Source of the DNA: MGML01 sp034416335
GTDB lineage: Bacteria > Chloroflexota > Dehalococcoidia > Dehalococcoidales > UBA2162
NCBI GenBank assembly: GCA_034416335.1
Contig: DAOULV010000010.1
Span: 225,596-289,595 of the forward strand
Direction of reading: 5' to 3'
DNA length: 64,000 bases
The position numbers and the translations under genes are program-made. Each line of letters starts with the position of its first letter. Positions within the stretch are counted from its first letter, which is position 1. The notes under the pieces were generated by a model. That model worked only from the letters and a program-made list of their open reading frames with translations. It searched no databases and was not told the origin of the DNA. Shown piece by piece: positions 36,614-45,574 of the stretch.

Positions 36614-36790
36614 GGCAGTATCCTTTCAGGAAATCACCGGTTTGTTACCCGGTCGGTAATATCGGCCCACGAGAATATACCGCATATTTCCGGTGTGGAT
36701 TACCAGAGATTATAAATGATACTACCTGAAATGACAATCCGTATACGTGAGTGAAATATCTGAAAATACGGAAGAATCGGGTTATGTCCT

Positions 36791-37411
36791 TTAATCCTTA
36801 TTATTTAGTTCAGGTCTGTCGCCGGTGTCCACCAGCCCGTAGAGAACAAGCTCATTTATTTCCCGGACCAGTCTCGGATAGGACTCCTCATCTGCATATA
36901 ATCTGTTATTGGCGGCTATTCCGGCACGTAATATCTCGAGATAAATAACCAGGGACTCTTCGGATATATTTTTACTTAAATATCCTTCTTCTTTTCCTTC
37001 TTTAAACAGGTCCAGTGTCATTCGCATAGCTTCCTGTTCGAACTCATCGTAAATAGGATGTCTCAGCATGCTATTATCCCTGAGTGCCATCGGAGCAAGT
37101 TCTCCGCGAAATTGAGAAGCTATTTCAACCTTGCTGAACACAATTTCTTTAATTTTTTCGGGGAATGTACCCTCCCCGTATATAATTTTCTTATATTCTT
37201 CCATCATCAGGTCAAATTGATACCTGATTACTTCGTATATAAGGTTATCCTTGTTTCCATAGTGATTATATATGGTAACCGGTGATACATTGGCACTTGT
37301 GGCAATATCATTGATGCTGACTTTTTTAAAGCCGTACTGCATAAACAGATCGAGGGCTGCCCTGATTATGCTTTCTTTTTTCTGTTCTTTTCTTCGTTCG
37401 AATCCGTTCAT
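36791..37411 (-). CDS. TetR-family transcriptional regulator
   Basis: A 206-residue repressor. The N-terminal helix-turn-helix reads IIRAALDLFMQYGFKKVSIN and TSANVSPVTIYNHYGNKDNL, typical of TetR; the rest is a helical ligand-binding domain. It is divergent from a three-gene ABC exporter operon, and a 13-bp-arm palindrome lies between them over the operon promoter. It most likely represses the exporter and its own gene until an effector binds. Confidence 0.93.
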   Translation of the reverse strand: MNGFERRKEQKKESIIRAALDLFMQYGFKKVSINDIATSANVSPVTIYNHYGNKDNLIYEVIRYQFDLMMEEYKKIIYGEGTFPEKIKEIVFSKVEIASQFRGELAPMALRDNSMLRHPIYDEFEQEAMRMTLDLFKEGKEEGYLSKNISEESLVIYLEILRAGIAANNRLYADEESYPRLVREINELVLYGLVDTGDRPELNNKD

Positions 37412-37444
37412 AACATTCCCAGGTATTTTGAACTATTTGTAGAA

Positions 37445-37474
37445 ATTATATACAAAAAGTATTGACAAAGTCAA
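37445..37474 (-). promoter_or_regulatory. Promoter of the tetR-type gene
   Basis: On the minus strand TTGACT (37474-37469), an 18-base spacer and a consensus TATAAT (37450-37445) lie upstream of the regulator's start at 37411. It partly overlaps the -35 region of the divergent promoter. Confidence 0.6.
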
Positions 37475-37490
37475 GTGTTAGCTGTAATAT
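37462..37490 (+). promoter_or_regulatory. Sigma-70 promoter of the ABC exporter operon
   Basis: TTGACA (37462-37467), a 17-base spacer and TAATAT (37485-37490) form a near-consensus promoter. The -10 box lies inside the left arm of the palindromic operator, so a bound repressor would block RNA polymerase. Confidence 0.75.
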
Positions 37491-37517
37491 ATGTAATAAA
37501 TGAGTACATATATTACA
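37483..37517. promoter_or_regulatory. TetR-type operator, 13-bp perfect inverted repeat
   Basis: TGTAATATATGTA and TACATATATTACA are perfect inverted arms around a 9-base centre, in the divergent region between the TetR-type gene and the ABC operon. Position over the -10 box supports an operator function. Confidence 0.75.
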
Positions 37518-37700
37518 TATATTAACCCAGCATCCTTTATATCTTCCTCCCACTTCGCATACCAGAATGGTTGATTAATCCTATACAGAAAGAATAGATA
37601 TATATATTGCTTATAGCTACAACGTATGGTATTTTTTATGGAATTGTCTTAATCTCCGGTGTAATTGTGAATAAGGAAAGGAGTTAGAAATAGAGTAAAG

Positions 37701-38567
37701 ATGGCAGGAAAAGCAATAGTTGCCGAAAACTTGACTTACATCTATGGTGAATTAGTAGCTGTCGACCATATTAATTTCAGTATCGATGAGGGCGAGATCC
37801 TCGGATTTCTCGGACCCAACGGTGCCGGTAAGACTACCACGGTTAAGATGCTTACCGGACAGTTAAAGCCGAAGGAAGGAACCGTTACCCTCCTGGGAAA
37901 GGATGTTGCCCGGCATGTCGAAGAAATCCAGGGAGATATCGGAGTCTGTTTTGAAACGACGAACCTTTACGAAAAAATGAGTGCCGTCGAAAACCTGAAA
38001 CTCTTCGCCAAACTCTTCAGTATCAGCGACTTCAATGCCGACGAACTCCTCGGAAAAGTCGGTCTTAAAGGCAGAGGTAAAGACAGAGTTGAGACTTACT
38101 CGAAAGGTATGAAACAGCGCCTGATGGTAGCCCGTTCGATGATAAACAAGCCGAAAATATTATTCCTCGACGAGCCTACTTCCGGTCTCGACCCTGCTTC
38201 GTCCGAAGCGATCCGGGAAGTAATCCTCGAAGAACGCAACCGCGGAGCTACCATATTCCTTACCACTCATGACATGCTTGAAGCCGATAAGCTTTCAAGC
38301 CGGGTCGCTTTTATGAACCAGGGGCGTATCGTCGCTTTTGACACTCCTTTGAATCTCAAGCAGAAATACGGGAAGAGAGCCCTCAAAGCCAGTGTCGCTG
38401 TTGAGGGAGGTGGATTGGAAGAACGCGAAATACTCCTGGACAGCAACGATACTCCGACCGCGGTACAGGAGCTCTTCAGTAAGGAAAATGTCGTTACCGT
38501 ACACAGCGAAGAAGCCAGCCTTGAAGATATTTTTATCCAGATAACCGGAAGGGGGCTGACTGAATGA
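37701..38567 (+). CDS. ABC exporter ATP-binding subunit
   Basis: A 288-residue ATPase of the DrrA/ABC-2 exporter type. Walker A is GPNGAGKTTTVKML, the signature TYSKGMKQRLMVARSM, Walker B ILFLDEPTSGLDP, with the H-loop in FLTTHDMLEADKL. Its C-terminal extension after about residue 215 is typical of drug and lipid exporters. Its stop overlaps the next start by 4 bases. Expression should be controlled by the divergent TetR-type protein. The substrate is not known; a toxic hydrophobic compound is likely by analogy. Confidence 0.94.
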   Translation: MAGKAIVAENLTYIYGELVAVDHINFSIDEGEILGFLGPNGAGKTTTVKMLTGQLKPKEGTVTLLGKDVARHVEEIQGDIGVCFETTNLYEKMSAVENLKLFAKLFSISDFNADELLGKVGLKGRGKDRVETYSKGMKQRLMVARSMINKPKILFLDEPTSGLDPASSEAIREVILEERNRGATIFLTTHDMLEADKLSSRVAFMNQGRIVAFDTPLNLKQKYGKRALKASVAVEGGGLEEREILLDSNDTPTAVQELFSKENVVTVHSEEASLEDIFIQITGRGLTE

Positions 38568-39619
38568 ATTGGGGAAGGATACAGGCTCTTATTGCTAAAG
38601 ATTTTTCTCTCTTCTTCAGGAACCGCTTCATTGCCATTGTGACGGTAATGGGTATCGTTTTGTATATCGGTTTCTATTTCCTGATGCCGAAAACTGTCGA
38701 TGAAACGCTGGAAATAGGTGTTTATACACCATCGGATATCCCTGTATTTACACAGGTTGAATCCGAAGGGATCAGACTCACCCCGGTGGGATCCGATGAA
38801 GAACTCAGTGCAGGAGTCACAGCCGGTAATTACACCGCGGGGATTTCACTACCTGCCGGTTTTTTTCAGTCCCTAGCATCGGGAGAAACCCCGGAAATTG
38901 ACCTGTATATTGCCTCCGATGTTCCCCAGGAAATAAAGGACAGCGTCACGGTAGTTATCAGGGAACTGGCGTACCGTATCGCCGGTCAGCCGCTTGCCGT
39001 CGGTATTAATGAAGAGGTTATCGGTGACGATATGGTGGGTATGCAGGTCCCGCCGCGTGACCGGATACGTCCTCTGCTGGCAATATTTCTGATTATGTTC
39101 GAGACATTCGGTCTTGCCAATCTTATCGCCGAAGAACTTGAAAGAGGTACCGTGCGCGCTCTGCTTGTCACTCCGATGTCCGTTAAGGAACTGTTTGTCG
39201 GCAAAGGCTTGTTCGGTATCGGGCTCGCTTTCGGCCAAGCAGTCATTTTTATGGGGATAGTCGGTGGACTGAACCATCAGCCGCTCATAATCATCCTTGC
39301 TCTGCTGCTGGGTGCGATGATGGCGACTGCCGTGGGATTCTTCATTGGGTCGGTAGCCAAAGACTTTATGTCCGTTCTCGCCTGGGGAATGATAGTATTT
39401 ATTATCCTCGCCATACCCGGATTCGGGGTCATGTTCCCCGGCGCTGTCACCGGCTGGATAAAGTTTATTCCGTCCTATTACCTGGTAGATATGGTGCACG
39501 CGGTTGCAGGTTTCGGGGCAGGCTGGAGCGACATCTGGACTAACATCCTGATTCTTCTTGCCTTCGATGTTGTCGTCTTCTGGATTGGAATCCTCGGGAT
39601 AAGGAGGAAAACTCTATGA
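38564..39619 (+). CDS. ABC-2 type exporter permease (first)
   Basis: A 351-residue membrane subunit. One N-terminal helix (FIAIVTVMGIVLYIGFYF) is followed by a large extracytoplasmic domain (about 40-165) and five or six C-terminal helices, the YhgE/ABC-2 layout. The segment LIAEELERGTVRALLVTPMS is the coupling region of the family. It overlaps both neighbours by 4 bases and forms a heterodimer with the next subunit by inference. Confidence 0.9.
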   Translation: MNWGRIQALIAKDFSLFFRNRFIAIVTVMGIVLYIGFYFLMPKTVDETLEIGVYTPSDIPVFTQVESEGIRLTPVGSDEELSAGVTAGNYTAGISLPAGFFQSLASGETPEIDLYIASDVPQEIKDSVTVVIRELAYRIAGQPLAVGINEEVIGDDMVGMQVPPRDRIRPLLAIFLIMFETFGLANLIAEELERGTVRALLVTPMSVKELFVGKGLFGIGLAFGQAVIFMGIVGGLNHQPLIIILALLLGAMMATAVGFFIGSVAKDFMSVLAWGMIVFIILAIPGFGVMFPGAVTGWIKFIPSYYLVDMVHAVAGFGAGWSDIWTNILILLAFDVVVFWIGILGIRRKTL

Positions 39620-40689
39620 GCTTGAGACGTATCGGAATACTCTTTAAAAAAGAACTGTTGCAGGGTCCCCGGGGATTTATATTTGTCTGGGCGATAATAA
39701 TGCCCGTCGTGCTCTCATTCGTTCTTGCCGCGGTATTCGGGACGCTGACCAGTGAAAAACCCAGGCTTGGCGTGGTCGACCTGGGAGAATATCAAGCTAA
39801 ATCACGGCTTGCGACTATGCTGAGCGAATACGATTCCATCAAGTACAGCGAGTATGACAGCGAGACGGACCTTAAAGAAGCCGTCGGTAACGGCGCTATA
39901 GATATGGGGATTATAATTCCCGCCGGAATAGATGAGTCCGTCGAACGTGCTGAATACGTGGAAATAGATGCCTATATCTGGGGAGAGAGCCAGGCGAAGA
40001 ATCGTACTATCCTTGGCATCACACTGGCTGATATGCTCAGGGAGATAGCCGGTCAGGAAGCTCCGGTAAACATTAATACCGTATCTCTCGGCGAAGAAGA
40101 AATAATCCCCTGGAATGTCCGGCTTCTCCCTCTACTGATGTTATTCGCCGTATTCCTGGGAGGTGTGTTTATCCCGGCCACTTCATTGATCGACGAAAAA
40201 GCAAAAAGGACGATGACTGCCCTGATTGTTACTCCAACCAGTGTAATCGATGTTTTCCTGGCAAAAGGTCTCCTCGGTTTTCTACTCAGTCTCTTTGTCG
40301 GTGCCGTCGTACTTGCGGTTAATAACGCTCTGGGTGCCCGTCCATTCCTTCTTATAATGACGATGGCGCTTGGTGGCTTTATGGCGGTAGGACTTGGCAT
40401 GATATTCGGAGCACTGCTTAAAGATGTATCCACTTTATTTGCTATATGGAAGAGTTCCGGAATACTGCTTTTCGGTCCCGCTGTTATCTATATGTTCCCC
40501 AAGATTCCCGAATGGATAGGCAGGATTTTCCCGACCTACTATATGCTGGAACCCCTGATGGACATAACCCAGAACGGCGCTGGATGGTCGCAGATCGCCG
40601 GTAATGTCTTCATCCTCATCGGTCTGGATATATTAATATTCGCAATCTTCGCTGTCGTTCTGAAAAGGTCCAGCCAGTTCTCTGTTTAG
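39616..40689 (+). CDS. ABC-2 type exporter permease (second)
   Basis: A 357-residue paralogue of the upstream permease with the same layout: N-terminal helix (FIFVWAIIMPVVLSFVLAAV), external domain and C-terminal helices. The segment LIDEKAKRTMTALIVTPTS matches the coupling region seen in the first permease. Ends at a strong terminator. Together with the two upstream genes it makes a complete exporter. Confidence 0.9.
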   Translation: MSLRRIGILFKKELLQGPRGFIFVWAIIMPVVLSFVLAAVFGTLTSEKPRLGVVDLGEYQAKSRLATMLSEYDSIKYSEYDSETDLKEAVGNGAIDMGIIIPAGIDESVERAEYVEIDAYIWGESQAKNRTILGITLADMLREIAGQEAPVNINTVSLGEEEIIPWNVRLLPLLMLFAVFLGGVFIPATSLIDEKAKRTMTALIVTPTSVIDVFLAKGLLGFLLSLFVGAVVLAVNNALGARPFLLIMTMALGGFMAVGLGMIFGALLKDVSTLFAIWKSSGILLFGPAVIYMFPKIPEWIGRIFPTYYMLEPLMDITQNGAGWSQIAGNVFILIGLDILIFAIFAVVLKRSSQFSV

Positions 40690-40711
40690 AAAGAATATTA
40701 TTACCATTAAA

Positions 40712-40739
40712 AAGGCGTCCCGATATCTCGGGACGCCTT
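40712..40739. terminator. Bidirectional terminator
   Basis: The perfect hairpin AAGGCGTCCCGA-TATC-TCGGGACGCCTT lies between convergent gene ends at 40689 and 40756 and can work in both directions. Confidence 0.85.
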
Positions 40740-40755
40740 ATCCATAATAGTTTCG

Positions 40756-41907
40756 CTACTCCTTCGTGATTAGCTCTTCGTGCGCCTTCTTAAGCCAGTC
40801 CGGGATTTCGATAGACTGCGGACAGGCTTCCAGGCACGTCCCGCATTCTATACACTTGTCTCCCCTCTGTTCTTCTTTCAACATGTCGGTCATCTGGTAG
40901 CGGAACCGCCCCATCTGCATATTGTTGTACATCACGGCATCATTGTATATCTGGAATATATGGGGAATTTCCACTCCGTTCGGGCACGGCATACAGTAGG
41001 CACAGCCGGTACAGGGCACCGGTCTTAAACTGCGATAAGCTTCACTGACCCTGTCGATTATTTTCAGTTCCTCGGACGTCAGCATCCCTGGTTCAGCACG
41101 GCTCGCAATTTCCGTATTTTCCACCACCTGTTCCATCGCACTCATACCACTCAAAGCGAGTGTTATCTCCGGCTGGTTCCATACCCAGAGCAGCCCCCAT
41201 TCCGCCGGGCTGCGTTTTACCGGAGCTTCGCCCCATATCTTCGTTACCGTTTCAGGAGCTTCCTGTGTCAGCGAGCCGCCCCTCAGAGGTTCCATTACGA
41301 CTATCGCCAGCCCCTTCTCTGCTGCGTACTCCACTCCCCGTCTTCCAGCCTGGTAATCTTTGTCCATATAGTTGTACTGTATCTGGCACATCGTCCATTT
41401 ATCGTAGGAATCTATTATATCTTTGAAAACGTTATAATCGTCGTGGAATGAAAACCCGAAATTAGAAAACTTACCCTCAGCCATTTTTTTATCAGCCCAG
41501 TCCAGGATTCCCCAGTCGCGTGCTTTCGGCCAGCTTTCACCGTTCAGTCCGTGCAACAGGTAGAAGTCCAGCTTTTTCATCTTCAGACGGTCCATCTGCT
41601 CGTTAAGATAGTCATCGAACTTGTCGGCGGACTCCACCATTCTGACCGGTAATTTTGTAGCTACTCTTACCTTTTCCCGATAGCCATCTTCCAATGCTTT
41701 TGCAACAATCTTTTCGCTCTTGCCCATGTGGTAAAGGTAAGCAGAATCGATGTAATTCACACCCTGGTCGATTGCATAACGTATCATGCGTACGGCTTCT
41801 TCTTCGTCCACGTCACCCATATTATCGCTGTTCTGGGGCAGTCTCATCGCTCCGAAACCGAGTACTGAAGCTTTCCAGTCCAGCTTGCCAAATTTACGGT
41901 ATTTCAT
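40756..41907 (-). CDS. Aldo-keto reductase with C-terminal 4Fe-4S clusters
   Basis: A 383-residue fusion. The (beta/alpha)8 aldo-keto reductase part has the catalytic set Asp (NYIDSAYLYHMGKSEKIV), Tyr in AYLY, Lys (VATKLPVR) and His (FYLLHGLNG). The C-terminal part adds two cluster motifs, CTGCAYCMPCP and CIECGTCLEACP. This type is frequent in anaerobes and probably links NAD(P)H or ferredoxin electrons to a carbonyl substrate, which remains unknown. It is followed by nothing on its strand; the HAD phosphatase gene lies 3 bases upstream in the same operon. Confidence 0.93.
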   Translation of the reverse strand: MKYRKFGKLDWKASVLGFGAMRLPQNSDNMGDVDEEEAVRMIRYAIDQGVNYIDSAYLYHMGKSEKIVAKALEDGYREKVRVATKLPVRMVESADKFDDYLNEQMDRLKMKKLDFYLLHGLNGESWPKARDWGILDWADKKMAEGKFSNFGFSFHDDYNVFKDIIDSYDKWTMCQIQYNYMDKDYQAGRRGVEYAAEKGLAIVVMEPLRGGSLTQEAPETVTKIWGEAPVKRSPAEWGLLWVWNQPEITLALSGMSAMEQVVENTEIASRAEPGMLTSEELKIIDRVSEAYRSLRPVPCTGCAYCMPCPNGVEIPHIFQIYNDAVMYNNMQMGRFRYQMTDMLKEEQRGDKCIECGTCLEACPQSIEIPDWLKKAHEELITKE

Positions 41908-41910
41908 TTT

Positions 41911-42720
41911 TTATCCTCCCTTTGCAGCAGCTTTTTTATCGAGCAGACTAACAATATGTAAAGCTGTTTCCGTGAATCCTTCTCCATACTGCCGTTCACT
42001 CATATAAGCCGCATTCTCCTCCATTATCCGGGCCTGACCTTCCGGCAGTCCGGGATTGATAATTAATACGCTGTTAAGAAACAGCTCGAACAATGACAGA
42101 TCGGTAACCGAATCACCAAACACCATCACTTCGTCGCGTGAAAAACCTTCTTCTTTCATCTCGTCGAGCACCCTTACCAGAGTATCACCTTTGCTTATGC
42201 CTTCCTGCATCAGGTGAAGTATATATCCCGAATCCAGTAGCTGGGTCGGTTTTATAACTTTTCTCATCTCTTCGAGAGATATTCCGTCAGCCCTGAAAAC
42301 CATATCGATAAAACGTTCCGGATTATCTTCCCGTTCGTGTATCGCTCCCGGATACAATTCCTTTAGTGTCCGAAGGGCATCGATTGCCGGCTGTCTTGAA
42401 AAGCCCATCTCCAGAAGTTTGTCTTCGGGTGAAATTTTAGCAATGCCGCCGTTTTCGGCAATTATCGGGCCTTTCAAATCGAACTCTCTCGACATAGTCT
42501 CCAGCCTGGAAAGAGTCCTCCCTGAAACAAGGCCGATGGTTATTCCTGCACGTTGAAGCAAACACAGGGCTTCGCCTACTTCCGTTTCGAGGGTATTTCC
42601 GGTAGCGAGAAGTGTTCCGTCGACATCCGTCATTATCAGTTTAATTCTCTTTGCCAGATCTTCATCGATGTGACGGAATGACTTAACCATATAATCTATC
42701 TTATGTTCTTGAGAAACCAT
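41911..42720 (-). CDS. HAD-superfamily phosphatase (Cof/phosphoglycolate phosphatase type)
   Basis: A 269-residue Mg-dependent phosphatase. Motif I is LIMTDVDGTLL, motif II VSGRTL, and motif IV VMVFGDSVTDLSLFE. The cap sits between motifs II and III, as in sugar-phosphate and archaeal phosphoglycolate phosphatases. It is coupled to the aldo-keto reductase with 3 bases between them. The substrate is likely a small sugar or organic-acid phosphate. Confidence 0.88.
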   Translation of the reverse strand: MVSQEHKIDYMVKSFRHIDEDLAKRIKLIMTDVDGTLLATGNTLETEVGEALCLLQRAGITIGLVSGRTLSRLETMSREFDLKGPIIAENGGIAKISPEDKLLEMGFSRQPAIDALRTLKELYPGAIHEREDNPERFIDMVFRADGISLEEMRKVIKPTQLLDSGYILHLMQEGISKGDTLVRVLDEMKEEGFSRDEVMVFGDSVTDLSLFELFLNSVLIINPGLPEGQARIMEENAAYMSERQYGEGFTETALHIVSLLDKKAAAKGG

Positions 42721-42837
42721 CTGTCAAAAACGAACAGGCGGTTATTCGGGTACAAAACAGGTAATTACCCGCATTAGCAATCAGGTATAATTACCTGTGT
42801 TCGTACCGGTATATTCACAGGTTTCATAGTATTGTTT

Positions 42838-42855
42838 ATGTAGTATAATCTACAT
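42838..42855 (+). promoter_or_regulatory. Promoter -10 box inside a palindrome upstream of NDH-2
   Basis: ATGTAG-TATAAT-CTACAT places a consensus -10 hexamer exactly between 6-bp inverted arms, about 63 bases before the NDH-2 start. No good -35 box is seen at 17 bases (GTTTCA), so an activator may be needed. The palindrome may be an operator. Confidence 0.5.
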
Positions 42856-42917
42856 TAAAGAGGTAGAATAGTTACCATTCATTATCTGTTCCAGTCCAGC
42901 ATTGAAGGAATATATAG

Positions 42918-44156
42918 ATGAGTAAAAAAGTTGTTATTCTGGGTGGCGGATTCGGCGGTGTTACGGCTGCGAAAGCCTTCAAAGGCAAGGATTTCGAGGT
43001 AACAATTATCGATAGAATGAACCACAACCTTTTCCTGCCTGTTCTTTATCAGGTTGCCGCTGCCGCTATATCTCCGGGAGACATTGCCATACCTATAAGG
43101 CAGCTTGTTAAAAAAGAAAAAAACGTTAAAGTGGTACTCGGAGAAGTTAAAAACATCGATATCGATAACAAGCAGGTAACAACCGATGAATACACTTTTG
43201 ATTATGATTATCTGATAGTATCGATTGGTTCACGCACTTCATACTTCGGTCACGACGAGTGGCAGCAGTACGCACCCGGTCTGAAAACACTCAGCGACGC
43301 CATTTCAATCAGGGAGAAAATGCTTGCTTCATTCGAGAAAGCTGAAATGCTTAACGACCCGGAAGAAATTGAGAAACTTCTCACCTTCGTAGTGGTCGGC
43401 GGTGGTCCCGTCGGTGTTGAAATGTCCGGTGCTCTCGCCGAGGTTTCAAAGGGAATGTTGAAGGACGACTACAGGAATATCAACCCCACGATGGTCAGAG
43501 TTATACTGATTGAAGCACTCGATAAAATACTTCCGGCTTTCAGTCCCGATATCAGTGAAAAAGCCATCCGTGACCTGGAGAAACTGGGCGTCGATGTTCG
43601 CTTGAATACGATGGTAACGGGCATAGATGAACGGGGCGTTTACACCAAGGACGGTATCATTGAAACTCAGAATATCGTCTGGGGAGCCGGTGTCGAGGGA
43701 CATAGCGTTATAAAGACAATGAATACCGAACTGGACAAAGCAGGTCGTGTCCTGGTTGAGGAAGACTACAGCATAAAAGGCCACCCCGAAGTATTTGTAA
43801 TAGGTGACGCCGCTTCGTATGTAGTTAACGGTAAAGCTTTACCCGCAGTAGCTCCGGCAGCGACTCAGCCGGCACGCTACGTTGCCAATATCATCAAGAA
43901 AAACATTCCCCCAAAAGACCGGAAACCTTTCAGCTACTTCGATAAAGGCAACCTTGCCACCATCGGCTCCTGGAAGGCTGTTATGGAAGTACACGGACTC
44001 AAGGCATCCGGCTGGTTCGCATGGCTTATCTGGATAGTCGTTCACCTTGCTGTACTCGTCGGTGCCAGGAGTCGCTATAAAGTACTGGCTGAGTGGGTCT
44101 GGCACTACACTTCGAGAGATAACGGCGTAAGGCTTATCTCATACCGAAAGTTATAA
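42918..44156 (+). CDS. Type II NADH dehydrogenase (NDH-2) family
   Basis: A 412-residue FAD protein of the NDH-2/sulfide:quinone reductase family. The FAD site is VVILGGGFGGVTAAKAF, the NAD site VVGGGPVGVEMSGALAEV, and VFVIGDAASYVV is the second FAD contact. A C-terminal hydrophobic helix (WFAWLIWIVVHLAVLVG) should attach it to the membrane, as in NDH-2. It would pass electrons from NADH to the quinone pool without pumping protons. It has no cysteine pair of the sulfide-oxidising type. A strong terminator follows. Confidence 0.9.
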   Translation: MSKKVVILGGGFGGVTAAKAFKGKDFEVTIIDRMNHNLFLPVLYQVAAAAISPGDIAIPIRQLVKKEKNVKVVLGEVKNIDIDNKQVTTDEYTFDYDYLIVSIGSRTSYFGHDEWQQYAPGLKTLSDAISIREKMLASFEKAEMLNDPEEIEKLLTFVVVGGGPVGVEMSGALAEVSKGMLKDDYRNINPTMVRVILIEALDKILPAFSPDISEKAIRDLEKLGVDVRLNTMVTGIDERGVYTKDGIIETQNIVWGAGVEGHSVIKTMNTELDKAGRVLVEEDYSIKGHPEVFVIGDAASYVVNGKALPAVAPAATQPARYVANIIKKNIPPKDRKPFSYFDKGNLATIGSWKAVMEVHGLKASGWFAWLIWIVVHLAVLVGARSRYKVLAEWVWHYTSRDNGVRLISYRKL

Positions 44157-44164
44157 CATACGAA

Positions 44165-44199
44165 AAAGAGGGGTTGAGTGTATTACTCAACCCCTCTTT
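44165..44199. terminator. Bidirectional terminator after NDH-2
   Basis: A 15-bp perfect stem (AAAGAGGGGTTGAGT / ACTCAACCCCTCTTT) with a 5-base loop lies between the convergent ends at 44156 and 44202. Confidence 0.9.
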
Positions 44200-44201
44200 C
44201 C

Positions 44202-45080
44202 TTATCTCGGACTGTTTACTTCTTTTACAGGTCTTCCCTCAATATATCCTCTGTAACCCTCCGGACAGAGTTGAAACCTCGGACCGTCTCCATCGGCCCA
44301 TTGGAAGCCGTATCTCTCCGGCTTGTACGTATTCATTACTTCCCAGAGTTCGTGAATAGCCTCACTGAATTTTTCATCATCGTAAGGTGGTCCCTGGAAT
44401 ATCATCATTTTACACGGGGGGAGGTCTATCATTTCACACCCCTCGGGTATTTCACCCGAGTAATCAGCCGACATCTCGACACCCTGGCAATAAACCGATG
44501 TCCCTGGTTTTCTCATGTTCTCGGGCATCCACATACCGATAGGCTCGTACAGCGCATCTTTTATACCGGTTAACACGTCCCATATATCGCAGCCGACTTC
44601 ATCACAATACTCGAAGTAGTGCTCGGCTTTTTTACCTCGAAGCAGGATAAGTTTCCTCTTCGGTCTGTCTACAACCTGTACGAATACAGGATATACATTC
44701 TTTTGTTCGGCCATTTTCAGTTCTCCTTTTTGTATTTCGTGGTAGTATTCTCGGGCGCGGGAAGGCATGAACAGCCCCAGGTCGGGTTTCTTTCTGCTGT
44801 AATCCCTGGGACTTATCCCGAACTGCCGGGAAAATGCCCTGGTGAATCCCTCGTGAGAATCGAAAACGAAGTCGAAGGCGACATCCACAATCCTGGTCTT
44901 GTTGTCTCTCAGTTTTTCGGCTGCCCGGGACAGCCTGAGTGCCCGGATATATTTGAATGGTGCCTTTCCGGTCAGTTCTTTGAAAATTCTTGCCGAGTGC
45001 CATGGCGAATACCCGGCCGCCTGTGCCAGCATATACAGTGTAATCGGTTCTGAAATTTTTGATTCTATCAGGTCCTGCAT
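44202..45080 (-). CDS. AraC-family regulator with GyrI-like effector domain
   Basis: A regulator of at least 292 residues, Rob/SoxS-like. The helix-turn-helix pair reads ITLYMLAQAAGYSPWHSARI and AFDFVFDSHEGFTRAFSRQF; residues 130-290 form a GyrI-like ligand-binding domain (SVYCQGVEMSADYSGEIPEG). The ATG at 45080 lacks a clear ribosome binding site. Relatives usually begin some twelve residues earlier (EKIEAVQRMQD), and that reading is open here upstream to an in-frame stop but has no standard start; a GAGGTGA lies before ACG at 45116. Targets unknown. Confidence 0.88.
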   Translation of the reverse strand: MQDLIESKISEPITLYMLAQAAGYSPWHSARIFKELTGKAPFKYIRALRLSRAAEKLRDNKTRIVDVAFDFVFDSHEGFTRAFSRQFGISPRDYSRKKPDLGLFMPSRAREYYHEIQKGELKMAEQKNVYPVFVQVVDRPKRKLILLRGKKAEHYFEYCDEVGCDIWDVLTGIKDALYEPIGMWMPENMRKPGTSVYCQGVEMSADYSGEIPEGCEMIDLPPCKMMIFQGPPYDDEKFSEAIHELWEVMNTYKPERYGFQWADGDGPRFQLCPEGYRGYIEGRPVKEVNSPR

Positions 45081-45248
45081 TCGCTGTACGGCTTCTATCT
45101 TTTCCCGACTGTCCGTTTTCTCACCTCGTAATGCCAGTATAGTTCCTCATCTCGACAGGTTCTTGACCGTCTTTGCTGAAAATATCAGCTCCGGGCGGGA
45201 TTCTATTATATGGTACTATCCAGTATTGGTTGTAATTTTCGGTTCACC

Positions 45249-45456
45249 CCCTTTATCCCCCTCAAACAGTTGCCGTATTCAGCAGAAATATCTCGATTGT
45301 TTGATGGGGAAAGAGTTTAAGAGAGAGGTTTCACCCCTCTCTCTTATTTACTCCCCCTTTCTGGCCAGGAAAGTCTTCCGGTCACCGTCAGTGGCTCTGG
45401 CCGGAAAGGGGGCAGGGGGTAAGGTGAGTATAAACAACCAGATGCAAACAAAACCT
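45249..45456 (+). repeat. Dispersed repeat, copy 1 (about 208 bp)
   Basis: A non-coding block, found again in reverse orientation at 63794-64000 with clear base-level identity over nearly its whole length. It contains the inverted repeat GAGAGAGGTTTCACCCCTCTC and a C-rich / G-rich pair of ends (CCCCCTCAAACAG and GGGGGCAGGGGGTAAGG). No protein is likely. It resembles a small non-autonomous mobile or structured element. Confidence 0.85.
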
Positions 45457-45574
45457 ATTATATCACTGCCTACGCCGCCTCTATGATATAATATGTACAG
45501 GAATCCTTAACTCTATCGGCCTGTATTTCCGGATAAAATTCCATCCTTTTATCATATTCGTTTACAGGATAATT

